A stretch of DNA of 15,962 nucleotides. Source: G020354085 sp964629975 (GTDB lineage Bacteria; Pseudomonadota; Gammaproteobacteria; Acidiferrobacterales; Sulfurifustaceae). Every line of letters starts with the position of its first letter. Within the stretch, counting starts at the first letter, position 1. The stretch lies in the NCBI GenBank assembly GCA_964629975.1, contig CAZVUN010000063.1, positions 1 to 15,962 on the forward strand, written 5' to 3'. The position numbers were made by a program, and so were the translations under genes. The notes beneath the pieces were generated by a model, which searched no databases, had not been told where the DNA came from, and saw only the letters and a program-made list of their open reading frames with translations. Shown in pieces: positions 6,700 through 13,368 of this stretch.

Positions 6700-7047
6700 C
6701 TAGGGTGGCTCTTCGGCCGGCGCCGTCAATGCCGCCTCGATCGCACCGTGCAGCTTGCCCGGATGGGCCTCGACCCTGAGCTCGGCATGGAAGTGTCCGT
6801 CGCGGTACAGGAACAAGGCCGGCAGATGGAACACGCCGAGCTCGTGGGCGAGCGCCGCGTCGCGTTCGGCGTCGACCTCGAACAGCCGTGCCGCGTGCGG
6901 GTGCGCCACGCGGTACTCCTCGAGCACGCGGCGCCAGTGGCGGCATGAGCCGCAGCCCTCGCGCGTCACGAACACCAGCGCCAGGCTGCGTGTGGCCGTG
7001 AGCGTGTGGTGAAAGGTGAACTGATCGAGGATCTCAAACGTGGCCAT
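6700..7047 (-). CDS. Thioredoxin-like protein with CGSC motif
   Basis: The 115-residue protein has a thioredoxin fold. The redox motif is CGSC (32-35) in TREGCGSCRHWRR, preceded by the hydrophobic strand SLALVFV. The cis-proline that faces the active site is in GVFHLPALFLYRDG (Pro76). Unlike classical thioredoxin (WCGPC), the motif has Gly before Cys and Gly-Ser between the cysteines, so redox potential and partners probably differ. No signal peptide is visible, which suggests a cytoplasmic thiol-disulfide role. The family resembles stand-alone thioredoxin-like proteins of proteobacteria; no partner gene identifies a substrate. The ATG at 7047 has no clear ribosome binding site, but a TAGCAT hexamer lies nine bases upstream. 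It is on the same strand as the coiled-coil gene, 46 bases downstream of it. Confidence 0.88.
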   Translation of the reverse strand: MATFEILDQFTFHHTLTATRSLALVFVTREGCGSCRHWRRVLEEYRVAHPHAARLFEVDAERDAALAHELGVFHLPALFLYRDGHFHAELRVEAHPGKLHGAIEAALTAPAEEPP

Positions 7048-7093
7048 GCGCCGCGCATGCTAGCGCCGCTCGGCGCCCGCGCCAAGCGCGCGG

Positions 7094-7288
7094 CTAGATG
7101 GCCTGACGCAGCTGCGCCAGCCGGCGACGCCGGTCATCGAGCATGCCTTCATAAGTGCGCAGCATGGCCTTCTCGTAGGCGCAGTCATCGTGCAGCGCCA
7201 GCTCGCTCAGGCGCGTCTCGAGCTGTGTGATCTCGTGCTCGACCTGGGCGAGCTCGCTGTCAGTCGCATACAGGGCGTTGGGATGCAT
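7094..7288 (-). CDS. Small coiled-coil protein, 64 aa, unknown function
   Basis: The ATG at 7288 is preceded by GAGG about six bases upstream (minus-strand GAGGTTCTTC), which fixes the start; a GTG 36 bases further upstream is in frame but less likely. The 64-residue product is mostly helical and rich in Glu, Leu and Arg. Residues about 10-33 (SELAQVEHEITQLETRLSEL) have a heptad pattern suited to a coiled coil, and a second helix runs from about 41 to the end (MLRTYEGMLDDRRRRLAQLR). This predicts a helical hairpin or dimer. No known small-protein family is recognised with confidence. It is transcribed towards the thioredoxin-like gene and may share a transcript with it. Confidence 0.6.
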   Translation of the reverse strand: MHPNALYATDSELAQVEHEITQLETRLSELALHDDCAYEKAMLRTYEGMLDDRRRRLAQLRQAI

Positions 7289-7391
7289 GAAGAACCTCGG
7301 GTCGTTTTTCCAGTGGGTGCCCACCCAAGCTAGCCGCTGCGTGTGACATTGGCATGAAGGCGCGCCGACCCGTGCGGGCGGGCGACGCTGA

Positions 7392-7406
7392 CCGACGGCC
7401 GGTCGG
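7392..7406. repeat. Inverted repeat upstream of the hemolysin-ligase-HDO-SDR operon
   Basis: CCGAC (7392-7396) and GTCGG (7402-7406) flank a five-base centre in the 172-base divergent region before the operon. It lies about 50 bases upstream of the start codon and could be an operator half-site pair. In DNA this GC-rich, a five-base arm can also occur by chance. Confidence 0.25.
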
Positions 7407-7448
7407 GCGGGGGGCCGCGGACTTAAGGGCCGGCTAAGACCAGGTCGC

Positions 7449-7454
7449 TAGTTT
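7449..7454 (+). promoter_or_regulatory. -10-like hexamer suggesting a leaderless start of the four-gene operon
   Basis: TAGTTT ends six bases before the ATG at 7461. The spacer GGCGGC gives no convincing ribosome binding site. No good -35 lies 16-18 bases upstream, so an activator may be needed if this is the promoter. Confidence 0.3.
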
Positions 7455-7460
7455 GGCGGC

Positions 7461-8180
7461 ATGGACAGCAATCCCCTTGGCCCCGCGTTGCCACGGGCAC
7501 CGGCCGATGCGGCGCACGCGCCCGGCGCCGCGCGCACCCCGCAGCGCGTGGATATTCTCGGCCCGCACTGCGCACAGCGCGCGCAGGTCGAGGCGTTCAT
7601 CCATCGCGACTATGCGCGCGCCTATGGCGCCGACATCCGCCACTTCCTGCCGCGGCTCATGCGTCTGCGCAGTGGCGACGGCGCGCTGCGCGGCGCGCTC
7701 GGATTCCGGAGCGCGCAGACGGGCGCGCTGTTCCTCGAGCAGTACCTCGACCAGCCGATCGAGGCCGCGCTCGGGGCGCGCATCGCGGGTACGGTCGCGC
7801 GTTCGCGCCTCATTGAGGTCGGCAACCTCGCGGTGGCCGAGGCGGGCGGCGCGCGCTGGCTGATCGCCGCGCTCACCGCCTACCTCAAGGCCGCCGGCTT
7901 CGACTGGGCGGTGTTCACCGGCGTCACCGCGCTGCGCAATGCCTTCGCGCGGCTGGGGGTGTCGCTCACCACGCTGGCGCCCGCCGATGCCACGCGTCTG
8001 CCGCCGGCCGAGCGCGCGCACTGGGGCCGCTACTACGACTCCGCACCGATGGTCGTTGCCGCCAACGTGCACCAGTCCTATGCGGCGCTGTGGCAGTCGC
8101 TGGGACTGGCGGCGCAGCACCATCAGTTGCGCCCGATGTGGATCAGCGCCTACACGGTCGGCCTGGCGAGCGCGGCATGA
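7461..8180 (+). CDS. Thermostable hemolysin family protein (possible GNAT/autoinducer-synthase-like fold)
   Basis: The 239-residue product resembles the family named after the Vibrio thermostable (delta) hemolysin. Recognisable segments are the FLPRLMRLRSGDGALRGALG region (62-81), LFLEQYLDQPIE (90-101), RLIEVGNLAVAEAGGARWLI (116-135) and GFDWAVFTGVTALRNAFARLG (146-166), then WGRYYDSAPMVVAANV. There is no signal peptide or membrane segment, and the first 30 residues are Pro/Ala-rich and probably disordered. The order of strands and the EVGNLA element recall GNAT or acyl-homoserine-lactone synthase folds, so an acyl-transfer role is as plausible as haemolysis; this is inference. It is the first gene of a coupled operon with a ligase, a diiron oxidase and a dehydrogenase, which favours an enzymatic job. 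The start is probably leaderless. Confidence 0.85.
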   Translation: MDSNPLGPALPRAPADAAHAPGAARTPQRVDILGPHCAQRAQVEAFIHRDYARAYGADIRHFLPRLMRLRSGDGALRGALGFRSAQTGALFLEQYLDQPIEAALGARIAGTVARSRLIEVGNLAVAEAGGARWLIAALTAYLKAAGFDWAVFTGVTALRNAFARLGVSLTTLAPADATRLPPAERAHWGRYYDSAPMVVAANVHQSYAALWQSLGLAAQHHQLRPMWISAYTVGLASAA

Positions 8181-8190
8181 GATGGGTCCG

Positions 8191-9689
8191 ATGAGCGCGA
8201 TCCTGCAGGCAATCGAACCGCGCGCCGGGCGCCGCGCGCCCCGGCGCTGTACGGTCCGGAGGCGCGCCTGAGCTACGCCGAGCTCTCGCGCATGCTCGCG
8301 CACCTGGCCGGGCGGCTGCGCGCAAGCGGCGCGCGTGTGCTCGGGGTACTGCTCGACAACGGTCCGGCCTGGGTCGTGGCCGACCTCGCGGCGCTCGCGG
8401 CCGGGGTCACGCTCGTGCCGATTCCGACCTTCTTTTCCGCGGCGCAGTTGCGCCACGTGCTGACCGATGCCGGGGTCGAGGCACTGTTGTGCGCCGAGGC
8501 GGCCGCGCTGCGCGCGCTGCTGCGTGATGTGCCGATCACGGATGAACAGGACCTCGCGCTGGCCGGGCAGCGCTGCGCGCTGCTGCGCCTGGCGCCGACC
8601 GCCGCCCGGCCGCTGCCCGCGAACACCGCCAAGCTCACCTATACCTCCGGCACTACCGGTGAGCCGAAGGGGGTGTGCCTCACGCAGGCCGCGCAGGAGG
8701 CGGTTGCGCAGTCGCTGCTCGAGCGCGTCGGTGCCGCGGCGGTGCAGCAACACCTGAGCCTGCTGCCGCTCGCGACCCTGCTCGAGAACATCGGCGGGGT
8801 GTACGTGCCGCTGCTCGCGGGCGGCAGCGTGCATGTGCTGCCGCCGGCCACGGTTGGCATGCACGGCGCGGCCGGCCTCGACCCCGCGGTCCTGATCGCG
8901 GCGCTGCGTGCGCGGCGCGCAACGAGCGCCATCCTCATCCCGCACATGCTGCAGGCGCTGGTCGCCGCCCGGGCGGCACTGCCGGCCGCGCGCTTTCTCG
9001 CGGTCGGCGGTGCGCCGGTGGCGCCGCGTCTGCTGAACGACGCGCGCGCCCTCGCGCTGCCGGTGTATGAGGGCTACGGCCTGTCGGAGTGCGCCTCGGT
9101 GGTGAGCCTCAATGCGCCCGGCGCGGAGCGCGCCGGCAGCGTCGGGCGCCCGCTCGCGCACGTGCGCCTGCGCGTTGCCGCCGACGGCGAGATCTTCGTG
9201 GCCGGCAGCGTGTTCAGCGGTTACCTCGGCCAGCCAGCGGCGCTCGACGGCGGCTATGTCGCGACCGGCGACATCGGTTACCTCGACCGCGACGGGTTTC
9301 TGTTCCTGACGGCGCGCAAGAAGAACCTGTTCATCACCGCCTTCGGGCGCAATGTCGCCCCCGAGTGGGTCGAGCGCGAGCTCGCGCTGCATCCGGCGAT
9401 CCGCCAGGCGGTGCTGTTCGGCGAGGGGCGTCCGTGGAATGCCGCCGTCATCGTGCGCTCGGCCGGGGCCACCCGCGCCCAGGTCGACGCCGCGGTGGCG
9501 AGCGCCAACCGCGAGCTGCCCGATTACGCGCGCATCGGGGCCTGGCTCGAGGCCGATGCCCCGTTCAGTCCGGACAACGGCCAGCTCACCCGCAACGGCC
9601 GGCCGCGGCGCGCGGCGATTCTCGCCGCCTACGGCGCGCGCCTCGAGCAGCTGTATGACCGTTCCCCCACCCGAGAGGTAGTTGCATGA
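8191..9689 (+). CDS. AMP-forming acyl-CoA synthetase/ligase, frameshifted near its N-terminus
   Basis: This is an ANL-superfamily adenylating enzyme of about 500 residues, which activates a carboxylate with ATP. Visible motifs are the phosphate loop TYTSGTTGEPKG (codons 8637-8672), YGLSE (9075-9089), and ATGDIGYLDRDGFLFLTARKKN. The A10 lysine that normally contacts the acyl-adenylate is replaced: the C-terminus reads LTRNGRPRR, with Arg (9600-9602) where NGK is usual. The N-terminus is broken. MSAILQAIEPRAG from ATG 8191 is in one frame, but the conserved ALYGPEARLSYAEL is in another that has no start codon. A missing C in the CCCC run at 8239-8242 would join them. The ATG at 8292 would omit the SYAEL motif. 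The start follows the hemolysin stop by ten bases, and the end overlaps the next start (ATGA). Confidence 0.88.
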
Positions 9690-10366
9690 GCTTCTATGAC
9701 CAACTCGTGGCCGCGACCGAATCCGAGCGCGCGGCGTTCCTGGCCATTCCGTTCCTGCAGGACGGCGCCGCCGGCCGCCTGACACGCGCACAGTACATCG
9801 CCTTCCTCACCCAGGCGTATCACCACGTCAAGCACACACTGCCGCTGCTCATGGCCTGCGGCGCACGCCTGCCGGCACGGCTCGAGTGGCTGCGCACCGC
9901 AGTCGCCGAGTACATCGAGGAGGAGACCGGGCACCAGGAGTGGATCCTGAACGACATCGCCGCCTGTGGCGGGGATGCCGCGGCGGTGCGCGCGAGCGCC
10001 CCGGCGCTTCCGGCCGAGCTGCTCGTGGCCTACGCCTACGACACGATCGCGCGCGGCAACCCGGTCGGGTTCTTCGGCATGGTGTTCGTGCTCGAGGGCA
10101 CGAGCGCGCAGCTCGCCACGCGCGCCGCCGAGAACCTGCAGGCGGCCCTGCGCCTGCCGAAGCAGGCGTTCAGTTACCTGCTGTCGCACGGTTCGCTCGA
10201 CATCGGGCATGTCGATTTCTTCAAGCGCCTGATGAACCGTCTCACCGATCCCGCCGACCAGGCGGCCGTGGTGCATTGCGCCAAGGTCGTGTATCGGCTC
10301 TACGGCGAGGTATTCGCCGCCCTGCCACACCCGGCGCAATCGTCACCCCAACGGAGGTACGCATGA
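9686..10366 (+). CDS. Haem-oxygenase-like diiron oxidase (TenA/PqqC-like iron-containing redox enzyme)
   Basis: The 226-residue, all-helical protein belongs to the TenA/PqqC/CADD fold group. The metal-binding signature of HDO enzymes is visible: ExxH in EEETGHQEW (Glu80, His83), Glu137 in VFVLEGTS, and the H-x3-D-x2-H motif in SHGSLDIGHVDFF (His168, Asp172, His175). A His cluster YHHVKHT (45-51) sits in the first helix region. HDOs such as UndA, CADD and SznF use two irons and oxygen to cleave or hydroxylate substrates, for example decarboxylating fatty acids to alkenes. The substrate here is unknown. The gene overlaps the ligase stop by four bases (ATGA) and has AGAGG at 9674-9678, so the two are translationally coupled. 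The product of the ligase is a natural candidate substrate. Cytosolic, with no signal peptide. Confidence 0.87.
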   Translation: MSFYDQLVAATESERAAFLAIPFLQDGAAGRLTRAQYIAFLTQAYHHVKHTLPLLMACGARLPARLEWLRTAVAEYIEEETGHQEWILNDIAACGGDAAAVRASAPALPAELLVAYAYDTIARGNPVGFFGMVFVLEGTSAQLATRAAENLQAALRLPKQAFSYLLSHGSLDIGHVDFFKRLMNRLTDPADQAAVVHCAKVVYRLYGEVFAALPHPAQSSPQRRYA

Positions 10367-11231
10367 ATCTCAAGGACTCCCGCATCCTGCTGACCGGCGC
10401 GGCCGGCGGCATCGGCCGCGCCACGGCCAGTCTGTTGGCGCGTCAGNNNNNNNNNNCGCCCCCCCCACGGCCATGGCGCTGGCGCGCGCCGGTGCGCGCG
10501 TGGCGCTGGTCGATCGCGCGCTGCCGGCGCTGCACACACTGCTGTCCGAGATGCGCGTCGTCGGTGGCCAGGGCGCGGCGCTCAGCGCCGAGCTTGCCAG
10601 CGCGAGCGAACGCGAGCGCCTCGTGGCGCAGGCGTGCGCGGCCCTGGGCGGCCTCGACGTGCTGATCAATCTCGCCGGCGTGCTCGATTTTGCGCCGTTC
10701 GAGTCGCAGGACGTGGCCGCCCTGGAGCGCACCATCGCCATCAACCTCACCGCGCCGATGCACCTGGCGCAGGCCAGCGTGCGCGTGATGCGCGCCCAGG
10801 GTCGCGGGCGCATCGTCAACGTCGGCTCGACCTTCGGCTCCATCGGCTTTCCGTTCTTCGCCGCCTATGCCGCCAGCAAGTTCGGGCTGCGCGGCTTCTC
10901 CCAGGCGCTGCGCCGCGAGCTCGCCGGCAGCGGCATCGGTGTGACCTACGTGGCGCCGCGTGCCACGCGCACGCCGCTCAACTCGAGCCAGGTGGTGCGC
11001 ATGAACGAGGCGCTCAAGGTGGCGATGGACCCGCCCGAGCGGGTGGGCGCGGCCATCGCGCGGGCGATCGCCGAGGAGCGCGACGAGGTCTACCTCGGCT
11101 GGCCGGAGAAGCTGTTCGTGCGCCTGAATGCCCTGCTGCCGGGGATGGTGGACGCCGCGCTCCGCAAGCAGCAGGCGCTGATGCGGGACTTCGCCGCCGG
11201 GACCGAGGCGAGGGCCGCGCGTCACGGCTGA
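10363..11231 (+). CDS. Short-chain dehydrogenase/reductase, interrupted by an assembly gap
   Basis: The gene is a classical SDR that uses NAD(P)H. Visible motifs are the nucleotide loop TGAAGGIG near residue 11, LINLAGV (a variant of NNAG), IVNVGST with the catalytic Ser (codon 10827-10829), and the YAASK Tyr/Lys pair (codons 10866-10868 and 10878-10880). The start ATG overlaps the HDO stop (ATGA) and has GGAGG at 10353-10357. An N run at 10447-10456 separates two reading frames. The flanks look like two versions of the same nine codons: ATASLLARQ on the left and TAMALARA-GARV on the right. Joining the left part to GARVALVDR gives a continuous protein of about 274 residues, normal for the family. 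It is the last gene of the operon and probably oxidises or reduces the pathway intermediate. Confidence 0.9.
10447..10456. other. Assembly gap (ten N) joining two overlapping contig ends
   Basis: Ten N bases are followed by CG and eight C. The sequence before the gap (CCACGGCCA, six bases, TGGCGCG) and after it (CCACGGCCA, six different bases, TGGCGCG) are near-copies. The gap therefore probably duplicates about 25 bases rather than omitting sequence. Confidence 0.9.
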
Positions 11232-11275
11232 CGCGTCGGCGGATGCGCCAAGCAGGCGCGCGCCGGATGCGCGGC

Positions 11276-11291
11276 GCCGGCCGCGGCCGGC
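11276..11291. repeat. 16-bp perfect palindrome between the SDR and the response regulator gene
   Basis: GCCGGCCGCGGCCGGC is fully self-complementary and sits 45 bases after the SDR stop, abutting the candidate -35 region of the downstream gene. It could be an operator for the response regulator or a Rho-independent-like hairpin without a T tract. Its all-GC make-up means chance is not excluded. Confidence 0.4.
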
Positions 11292-11320
11292 TATTCAAGC
11301 CGCGCGCGGCGCGCTATAAG
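11292..11320 (+). promoter_or_regulatory. Candidate promoter of the two-component operon
   Basis: TATAAG (11315-11320) is a good -10, and TATTCA (11292-11297) is a weak -35 with a 17-base spacer. The hexamer ends seven bases before the ATG at 11328, which would make the transcript leaderless. However AAGGA at 11318-11322 could also be a ribosome binding site, in which case the promoter lies further upstream. Confidence 0.4.
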
Positions 11321-11327
11321 GACGCTC

Positions 11328-11987
11328 ATGCGTGTGCTGTTGGTGGAAGACGATGAGCTGCTCGGGGATGCCGTTCGTGCCGGGCTCATGCAGGAGCACT
11401 ATGCCGTCGAGTGGGTGACCGACGGGCATGCGGCCGAGGCCGCACTGCAGGGGCGCCCGTTCGACGTGTTGCTGCTCGACATCAATCTGCCGTATCGCAG
11501 CGGCCTCGAGGTGCTGCGCCGGCTGCGCGCCGCAGGACGGCGGCTGCCGGTGCTGATTCTCACCGCGCGCGATACCGTCGCCGACCGCGTGCAGGGACTC
11601 GACGCCGGCGCCGACGACTATCTCGTCAAGCCGTTCGACCTCACCGAGCTCGCCGCCCGGGTGCGCGCGTTGCTGCGCCGCCAGCCCGGCGCCGCCGCGC
11701 TCATCCGTCACGGTGACATCGTGCTCGATACGGCGGCGCACACGGTCACGCGCAAGGGCGAGGCGGTCGAGCTCCCGCGCCGCGAGTTCCTGCTGCTCAA
11801 GACGCTGCTCGAGAACGCCGGGCGCGTCATGTCGCGCGCCCAGCTCGAGCAGGCGCTCTATGGCCTCAACGAGGAGGTCGGCAGCAACGCGGTCGAGGTG
11901 CACGTGCACCACCTGCGCCGCAAGCTCGGCGCGGAACTGATCCAGACGCTGCGCGGGGTCGGCTACCTCGTGGCGCGGGCCGACTGA
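11328..11987 (+). CDS. OmpR-family response regulator, QseB/PmrA-like
   Basis: The 219-residue protein has a receiver domain (about 1-115) and an OmpR-type winged-helix DNA-binding domain (about 125-217). Phosphotransfer residues are Asp8 and Asp9 (VEDDELL), the acceptor Asp51 (LLLDINLPYRSGLEVL), Thr79 (LTARD) and Lys101 (LVKPFDL). The winged helix shows LPRREFLLLKTLLENAGRV, the recognition helix region GSNAVEVHVHHLRRKLG and the final hairpin LIQTLRGVGYLV. The YRSGLEVLRRLR and GADDYLVKPFDLTELAARVR segments are close to the QseB/PmrA/BasR group. Its stop codon overlaps the kinase start by one base, so the two are a cognate pair. Targets are unknown; the HDO operon immediately upstream, or the transporter after the kinase, are candidates by position. 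Confidence 0.94.
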   Translation: MRVLLVEDDELLGDAVRAGLMQEHYAVEWVTDGHAAEAALQGRPFDVLLLDINLPYRSGLEVLRRLRAAGRRLPVLILTARDTVADRVQGLDAGADDYLVKPFDLTELAARVRALLRRQPGAAALIRHGDIVLDTAAHTVTRKGEAVELPRREFLLLKTLLENAGRVMSRAQLEQALYGLNEEVGSNAVEVHVHHLRRKLGAELIQTLRGVGYLVARAD

Positions 11988-13336
11988 TGCACTCGCTGCG
12001 CGGCCGGCTGCTCGGGCGCCTGCTCACGCTGTTCCTGCTCGCCTGGGCGCTGCTCGCGGTGCTGTCGTATTTCGCCGCGCGCCACGAGATCGAGGAGCTG
12101 TTCGACGCCGAGCTCGCGCAGTCGGCGCGCGTGCTGCTCAACCTGGTGCGCCACGAGCTCGAGGAGTCCGAGGAGGACACCGCGACCGGGGTGATCGGCG
12201 CCGGGGCCCATCCCTACGAGGAGAAGCTCGCCTTCCAGGTGTGGCGCGCCGACAGGCTGCTGCTGCGCTCGGTCAATGCCCCGGCCGAGCCGATGGCGAC
12301 GGCGGAGGCGTTCAGCGACCAGCGCATCGGCGCGCAGCAGTGGCGCGTCTTCACGCTGTTCGATGCGCCGCTCGGCGTGCGCGTGAGCGTCGGCGAGCGC
12401 GACGCGGTGCGCGATGAGCTGATCTACGACATCCTCGGCAACACGCTGCTGCCGGTGCTGTTGACGCTGCCGCTGCTGGTGGCGCTCATCTGGTCGGGCG
12501 TGAGCGTCGGGCTCGCGCCGCTGGCGCGCATCGGGGCGGAGATCGCGCGCCGTACGCCGCAGCAGCTCGAACCGCTCGCCACCGCGGGCGTGCCGGTCGA
12601 GGTCCGATCGCTGGTCGAGGCGCTCAACCGCCTGCTCGCGCGGCTCGAGGACGCGCTCACCAGCGAGCGGCGCTTCACCGCGAACGCCGCGCACGAGCTG
12701 CGCACCCCGCTCGCCGCACTGCGCGCGCAGGCGCAGGTGGCGCAGCGCGCCGGGAGCGACGCGGAGCGGCGCCACGCGCTCGAGAGAATCGTGCGTGGCA
12801 CCGACCGGGCGACCCGCCTCATCGAGCAGATGCTGACGCTCGCGCGCATCGATCCGCAGTCGCTGCCGGTCCCGCAGGCCCCGGTCGACCTGTCCGCGCT
12901 CGCCGCCGAGGTGCTGGGCGAGCTCGCCCCGCAGGCGCTCGCGCGGCGCATCGAGCTCGCGCTGACCGATGCGCCGCACGCGCAGGTGGCGGGCGACGCG
13001 GCGCTGCTCGCCGTGCTGTTGCGCAACTTGGTGGACAATGCCATTCGCTACACGCCCGAGGGCGGGCACATCGAGGTGGCGCTCGCGCCCAGCGCACAGG
13101 CGGTCGAGCTGACGGTCACCGACAGCGGAGCGGGCATCCCCGCCGCCGAGCGCGCGCGGGTATTCGAGCGCTTCTACCGACTCGCCGACAGCGCGCGGGT
13201 CAGCGGCAGCGGGCTCGGGCTGTCGATCGTGCAGCGCATCGCCGATCTGCACGGCGCCCGCATCGCGCTCGAGGACGCCCCGGGCGGGGGCTTGCGGGTG
13301 CGGGTTCGCCTGCCGGCGCCGGCTCCGCTACCCTAG
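11987..13336 (+). CDS. Sensor histidine kinase, QseC/PmrB-like
   Basis: The 449-residue inner-membrane kinase has a first membrane helix (about 10-30), a periplasmic domain (about 31-150), a second helix (about 152-175), a HAMP-like linker, and the kinase core. The phosphorylated His is His236 in ANAAHELRTPLAAL. ATP-binding boxes are LRNLVDNAIRYTPEGG (N box, Asn347 and Asn351), DSGAGIP (379-385) and GSGLGLS (407-413). The periplasmic part has an acidic cluster, HELEESEED (56-64). In PmrB, acidic motifs of this sort bind ferric iron or other cations, so metal sensing is possible but unproven. The ATG overlaps the response regulator stop by one base (TGATG). The closest named relatives by architecture are QseC and PmrB. 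Confidence 0.93.
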   Translation: MHSLRGRLLGRLLTLFLLAWALLAVLSYFAARHEIEELFDAELAQSARVLLNLVRHELEESEEDTATGVIGAGAHPYEEKLAFQVWRADRLLLRSVNAPAEPMATAEAFSDQRIGAQQWRVFTLFDAPLGVRVSVGERDAVRDELIYDILGNTLLPVLLTLPLLVALIWSGVSVGLAPLARIGAEIARRTPQQLEPLATAGVPVEVRSLVEALNRLLARLEDALTSERRFTANAAHELRTPLAALRAQAQVAQRAGSDAERRHALERIVRGTDRATRLIEQMLTLARIDPQSLPVPQAPVDLSALAAEVLGELAPQALARRIELALTDAPHAQVAGDAALLAVLLRNLVDNAIRYTPEGGHIEVALAPSAQAVELTVTDSGAGIPAAERARVFERFYRLADSARVSGSGLGLSIVQRIADLHGARIALEDAPGGGLRVRVRLPAPAPLP

Positions 13337-13368
13337 CGCCCGGTCCAGCACGCCGACGAGGAGGGACG

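Noticed and set aside
7434..9791. 785-residue open frame on the minus strand
   Set aside because: It lies antisense to the hemolysin-family and ligase genes, is Arg/Gly/Ala-rich with no motif, and reflects the absence of stops opposite GC-rich codons.
11963..13252. 429-residue open frame on the minus strand
   Set aside because: Antisense shadow of the sensor kinase gene with Arg/Gln/His-rich composition.
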